Assembly (NCBI GenBank): GCA_903932385.1
Contig: CAIZGA010000233.1
Coordinates: 1 to 8,248 of the forward strand
Direction of reading: 5' to 3'
DNA: 8,248 nucleotides
Source of the DNA: an uncultured Acidobacteriota bacterium
GTDB lineage: Bacteria > Acidobacteriota > Terriglobia > Terriglobales > Acidobacteriaceae
A program made the translations under genes and the position numbers. Below are positions 5,664 to 8,248 of the stretch, piece after piece (position 1 is the stretch's first letter; every line of letters begins with the position of its first letter). The notes below the pieces were generated by a model that saw nothing but the letters and a program-made list of their open reading frames with translations, was not told the origin of the DNA and made no database searches.

Positions 5664-8248
5664 GCTTTCTTCCTGCTGCCGCTCTTTGGAGTACGTTTGG
5701 CAGCGGTTGAACCATTTTCACTGGCGGGGAAATATCGTGCCAGAAATTCTCCGGTGTAACTGGGCCCGCCGCCGCGCCAAACATCTGCAACTGCTGCCGG
5801 AGTTCCTGCGGCAACAATCTTGCCGCCGCCTTCGCCGCCCTCGGGGCCGAGGTCAATCAGCCAGTCGGCATTTCGCACCACATCCAGATTGTGTTCGATG
5901 ATGATGACCGTATTGCCCAGCGCCGTCAGCCGATGCAGCACTTCCAGCAATTTGCGCACATCATCAAAATGCAGGCCGGTGGTCGGTTCATCCAGCAGAT
6001 AGAGCGTGCGGCCGGTCTGGCGTTTGGATAGCTCGCGCGCCAGCTTCATGCGTTGCGCTTCGCCGCCGGAAAGCGTAGTCGCCGGCTGGCCCAGATGCAC
6101 GTAACCCAATCCCACATCCACCAGAGTTTCCAGCTTCTGACGCACTGCAGGAATATCGGTTAGCACCGGCAACGCATCGGCAATCGGCATGTCCAGCAGG
6201 TCGGCAATGGAGTGGCCCTTGAACTTCACCGCCAGCGTTTCCTGGCTGTAGCGACGGCCATGGCACACTTCGCACTGCACATATACATCGGGCAGAAAAT
6301 TCATTTCGATGCGACGCTGCCCGTCTCCCTGGCAGGCTTCGCAGCGACCGCCAGCCACGTTGAAAGAAAAACGCCCCGCCTTGTAGCCGCGTTCACGTGA
6401 CTCCGGCAACATGGCAAAAAGGTCGCGGATGGCGGTGAATACGCCGGTGTAGGTTGCGGGATTCGAACGCGGCGTACGGCCAATCGGCGATTGATCAATG
6501 CGAATTACTTTGTCGATTTGATCTGCGCCGCGAATTGCGCCATGCTCGCCGGGTTCCTCGCGGCTGCCGTAGAGTTCTTTGGCCAGCGCACGATAGAGAA
6601 TGTCATTCACCAGCGTCGATTTTCCGGATCCGGAAACACCGGTGATGACTGTCATCACACCCAGCGGAAACTCGGCTTTCACATTCTGCAGATTATGACT
6701 GCGCGCGCCTTCCACCGTCAGCATGCGTCCGGTCAACGGACGTGGCTCGCTGGGCGCGACGATGCTGCGCTTGCCGGAAAGATACGCGCCGGTCATGGAT
6801 TCAGGCGTGTTCATCACCTGTTGTGGCGTACCGCTGGCGACGAGGTGTCCGCCATGCCGACCCGCGCCTGGCCCCAGGTCCAATACATAATCTGCGCGGC
6901 GGATAGTGTCTTCGTCATGCTCGACCACCAGCACCGTGTTGCCCAGATCGCGTAATGCTTCCAGTGCAGCAATCAGCCGCTGGTTGTCGCGCTGGTGCAG
7001 GCCGATGGATGGTTCATCCAACACATACAGCACGCCGCGCAACCGCGAGCCAATCTGTGTGGCCAGCCGGATGCGTTGCCCCTCGCCGCCGGAGAGTGTG
7101 GCAGCGCTGCGGTCCAGTGCAAGGTAACCCAGGCCAACAGTTTCTAAAAACTCCAGCCGCTCTACAATTTCACGTTGCAATCTGCCGGCAATCGCCAGTT
7201 CGCGGCCCTTGAACTGCATCGCCGAGGCCGTCTTCAACGCACGCTCAATTGGCAGCCCGGTGAAATCCGCAATCGATAACCCGCGAACTTTTACCGCCAG
7301 AGACTCCGGTTTCAATCGCCGACCTTTGCACATGCCGCAGGTGGTTGCAGACATGAATCCCATCAGGTATTCGCGGTAGCCATCGGATTTGGAATCTTCC
7401 ATAGAGTCGCGCAGAAAGCTGAGCACACCGTGGAAGCCAGTGCGGCCGGTTTCGCCCTTGGGCGGCCCATGCAGCAGCAGCTTCTGGTGTGTCTGCGATA
7501 GCTGCTCAAACGGCAGCTTCAGATTAATTTCATAGCGAATGGCAGCAAGCTCCACCAGTTTGTTTAGATACTGTGAACTCGCCGCCGGGCCAAGACCGCC
7601 ATCCAGCAGCGGCTTCGACCAATCCACAATTACTTTCGCCGGATCGAAATCGTAAATGCTGCCCAACCCGTGGCATGCTTCACACGCGCCGTATTTTGAG
7701 TTGAAAGAAAAACTGCGCGGCTCCAGCTTGGGCACGTTGATGCCGCAATCGGGGCAGGCCATCGACGACGAGTACAGCACCTCGGGCGAGCCGGTATATG
7801 CCACCAGCACCAGGCCATTGGCCATCTGCAGTGCCTTGGTTACAGACTCCGCCAGCCGCTGTGTGCTGATTTTTCCGCTCGCATCCGGCTTCAGCAACAG
7901 CCGGTCCACGATGGCTTCAATAGTGTGGTTCTTGCGCTTCTCCAGCCGAGGCATTTCCGCTGCGCCCAGGTCGACGACTTCGCCATCCACGCGCGCGCGG
8001 AAACCCTGCTGGCCCAGCTTGTCCATCTCTTCGCGGAACTCGCCTTTGCGGCCGCGAACGATCGGTGCCATGATGGTCACGCGCTCGTTCTGCGCCTCGG
8101 CCAGGATGCGTTCGAGAATCTGGTCCTGCGACTGCCGCGAAATCGGTCGCCCGCAGTTGGGGCAATGCGGCTGGCCTACCGATGCATACAGCAGGCGCAG
8201 GTAATCGTAAATTTCAGTAATGGTGCCGACGGTGGAACGTGGGCTGCG
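5660..8248 (-). CDS. uvrA: Excinuclease ABC subunit A (UvrA), 5' end beyond window
   Basis: UvrA is the ATP-driven damage sensor of nucleotide excision repair; with UvrB it locates bulky lesions. The frame is open to the window edge, giving 862 residues. By comparison with E. coli UvrA (940 aa) roughly 95-100 N-terminal residues, including the first Walker A, are missing. Fragment residues 1-20 contain the conserved [18 protein letters not shown]. Zinc module 1 uses CPDC (165-168) and CEAC (189-192). The first ABC half has LSGGEGQR (385-392) and [13 protein letters not shown] (410-422). The second half has Walker [10 protein letters not shown] (537-545), zinc module 2 CEAC (636-639) with CEVC (659-662), LSGGEAQR (726-733) and LDEPTTGLH (752-760). 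An internal GTG at 8080 is Val, not the start. The C-terminus carries a short Lys/Arg/Ser-rich tail, variable in the family. All catalytic motifs visible here are intact. The promoter and any LexA site would be outside the window. Confidence 0.98.
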   Translation of the reverse strand, partial: RSPRSTVGTITEIYDYLRLLYASVGQPHCPNCGRPISRQSQDQILERILAEAQNERVTIMAPIVRGRKGEFREEMDKLGQQGFRARVDGEVVDLGAAEMPRLEKRKNHTIEAIVDRLLLKPDASGKISTQRLAESVTKALQMANGLVLVAYTGSPEVLYSSSMACPDCGINVPKLEPRSFSFNSKYGACEACHGLGSIYDFDPAKVIVDWSKPLLDGGLGPAASSQYLNKLVELAAIRYEINLKLPFEQLSQTHQKLLLHGPPKGETGRTGFHGVLSFLRDSMEDSKSDGYREYLMGFMSATTCGMCKGRRLKPESLAVKVRGLSIADFTGLPIERALKTASAMQFKGRELAIAGRLQREIVERLEFLETVGLGYLALDRSAATLSGGEGQRIRLATQIGSRLRGVLYVLDEPSIGLHQRDNQRLIAALEALRDLGNTVLVVEHDEDTIRRADYVLDLGPGAGRHGGHLVASGTPQQVMNTPESMTGAYLSGKRSIVAPSEPRPLTGRMLTVEGARSHNLQNVKAEFPLGVMTVITGVSGSGKSTLVNDILYRALAKELYGSREEPGEHGAIRGADQIDKVIRIDQSPIGRTPRSNPATYTGVFTAIRDLFAMLPESRERGYKAGRFSFNVAGGRCEACQGDGQRRIEMNFLPDVYVQCEVCHGRRYSQETLAVKFKGHSIADLLDMPIADALPVLTDIPAVRQKLETLVDVGLGYVHLGQPATTLSGGEAQRMKLARELSKRQTGRTLYLLDEPTTGLHFDDVRKLLEVLHRLTALGNTVIIIEHNLDVVRNADWLIDLGPEGGEGGGKIVAAGTPAAVADVWRGGGPSYTGEFLARYFPASENGSTAAKRTPKSGSRKKA
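5669..5674 (-). promoter_or_regulatory. Ribosome-binding site of the CPBP protease gene, inside uvrA
   Basis: On the minus strand this reads AGGAAG, 5 nt before the ATG at 5663. It lies within the final codons of uvrA, which encode the Lys-rich tail. With the ATGA stop/start overlap (5660-5663), it points to translation of the protease gene by ribosomes finishing uvrA. Confidence 0.75.

Noticed and set aside
5143..5856. A 237-codon open frame on the minus strand across the uvrA/CPBP junction
   Set aside because: It is a shifted frame of two strongly supported genes, rich in Arg, Gly and His as expected for out-of-frame GC-rich sequence, with no recognisable motif.
6500..8248. Repeated motifs within uvrA (two LSGGE sequences, two LDEP sequences, several CxxC pairs) as a possible duplication or repeat array
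   Set aside because: These are the normal tandem ABC ATPase halves and zinc modules of UvrA.

Overview
The window is ordinary chromosomal sequence from a bacterium with moderately high GC, high-50s percent by eye. The gene content fits Acidobacteriota (Terriglobia/Acidobacteriaceae-like). The clues are a futalosine-pathway menaquinone gene, proline-rich secreted proteins whose signal peptides end in 'AQ', and mostly weak Shine-Dalgarno sequences. The phylum is an inference from style; no marker here proves it.

Layout, left to right. The + strand opens with the 3' end of mqnE (aminofutalosine synthase, stop at 367). Facing it 7 bp away is the end of a minus-strand cluster. Read in its own direction, that cluster is: a secreted protein of unknown function (3768->2767), a nitroreductase-family flavoprotein (2712->2056), a Nudix hydrolase (2047->1586) and a glutaryl-CoA dehydrogenase (1565->375). 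The last three are separated by only 8 and 20 bp and almost certainly form one transcript. The secreted gene lies 54 bp upstream and may belong to it.

An intergenic region of about 177 bp (3769-3945) separates the secreted gene from a divergent + strand gene (3946-4764). That gene encodes an exported proline-rich protein with one secretin/TonB-type STN-like domain. It converges on a second minus-strand pair, uvrA (5' end outside the window) followed by a CPBP-family intramembrane protease gene. The + gene and the protease gene share a CTAG in which each strand reads its own TAG stop. uvrA and the protease gene overlap by ATGA, with a good AGGAAG ribosome-binding site inside uvrA, so they look translationally coupled.

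Functionally the genes are mixed: menaquinone biosynthesis, lysine/tryptophan catabolism (glutaryl-CoA), redox and nucleotide housekeeping, nucleotide excision repair, and envelope proteins. I see no mobile element, CRISPR array, tRNA/rRNA, toxin-antitoxin pair or defence island, and no convincing undescribed system. The best leads are the uvrA-CPBP coupling, the STN-domain protein with no secretin beside it, the uncharacterised secreted protein, and the compact nitroreductase-Nudix-glutaryl-CoA dehydrogenase operon.
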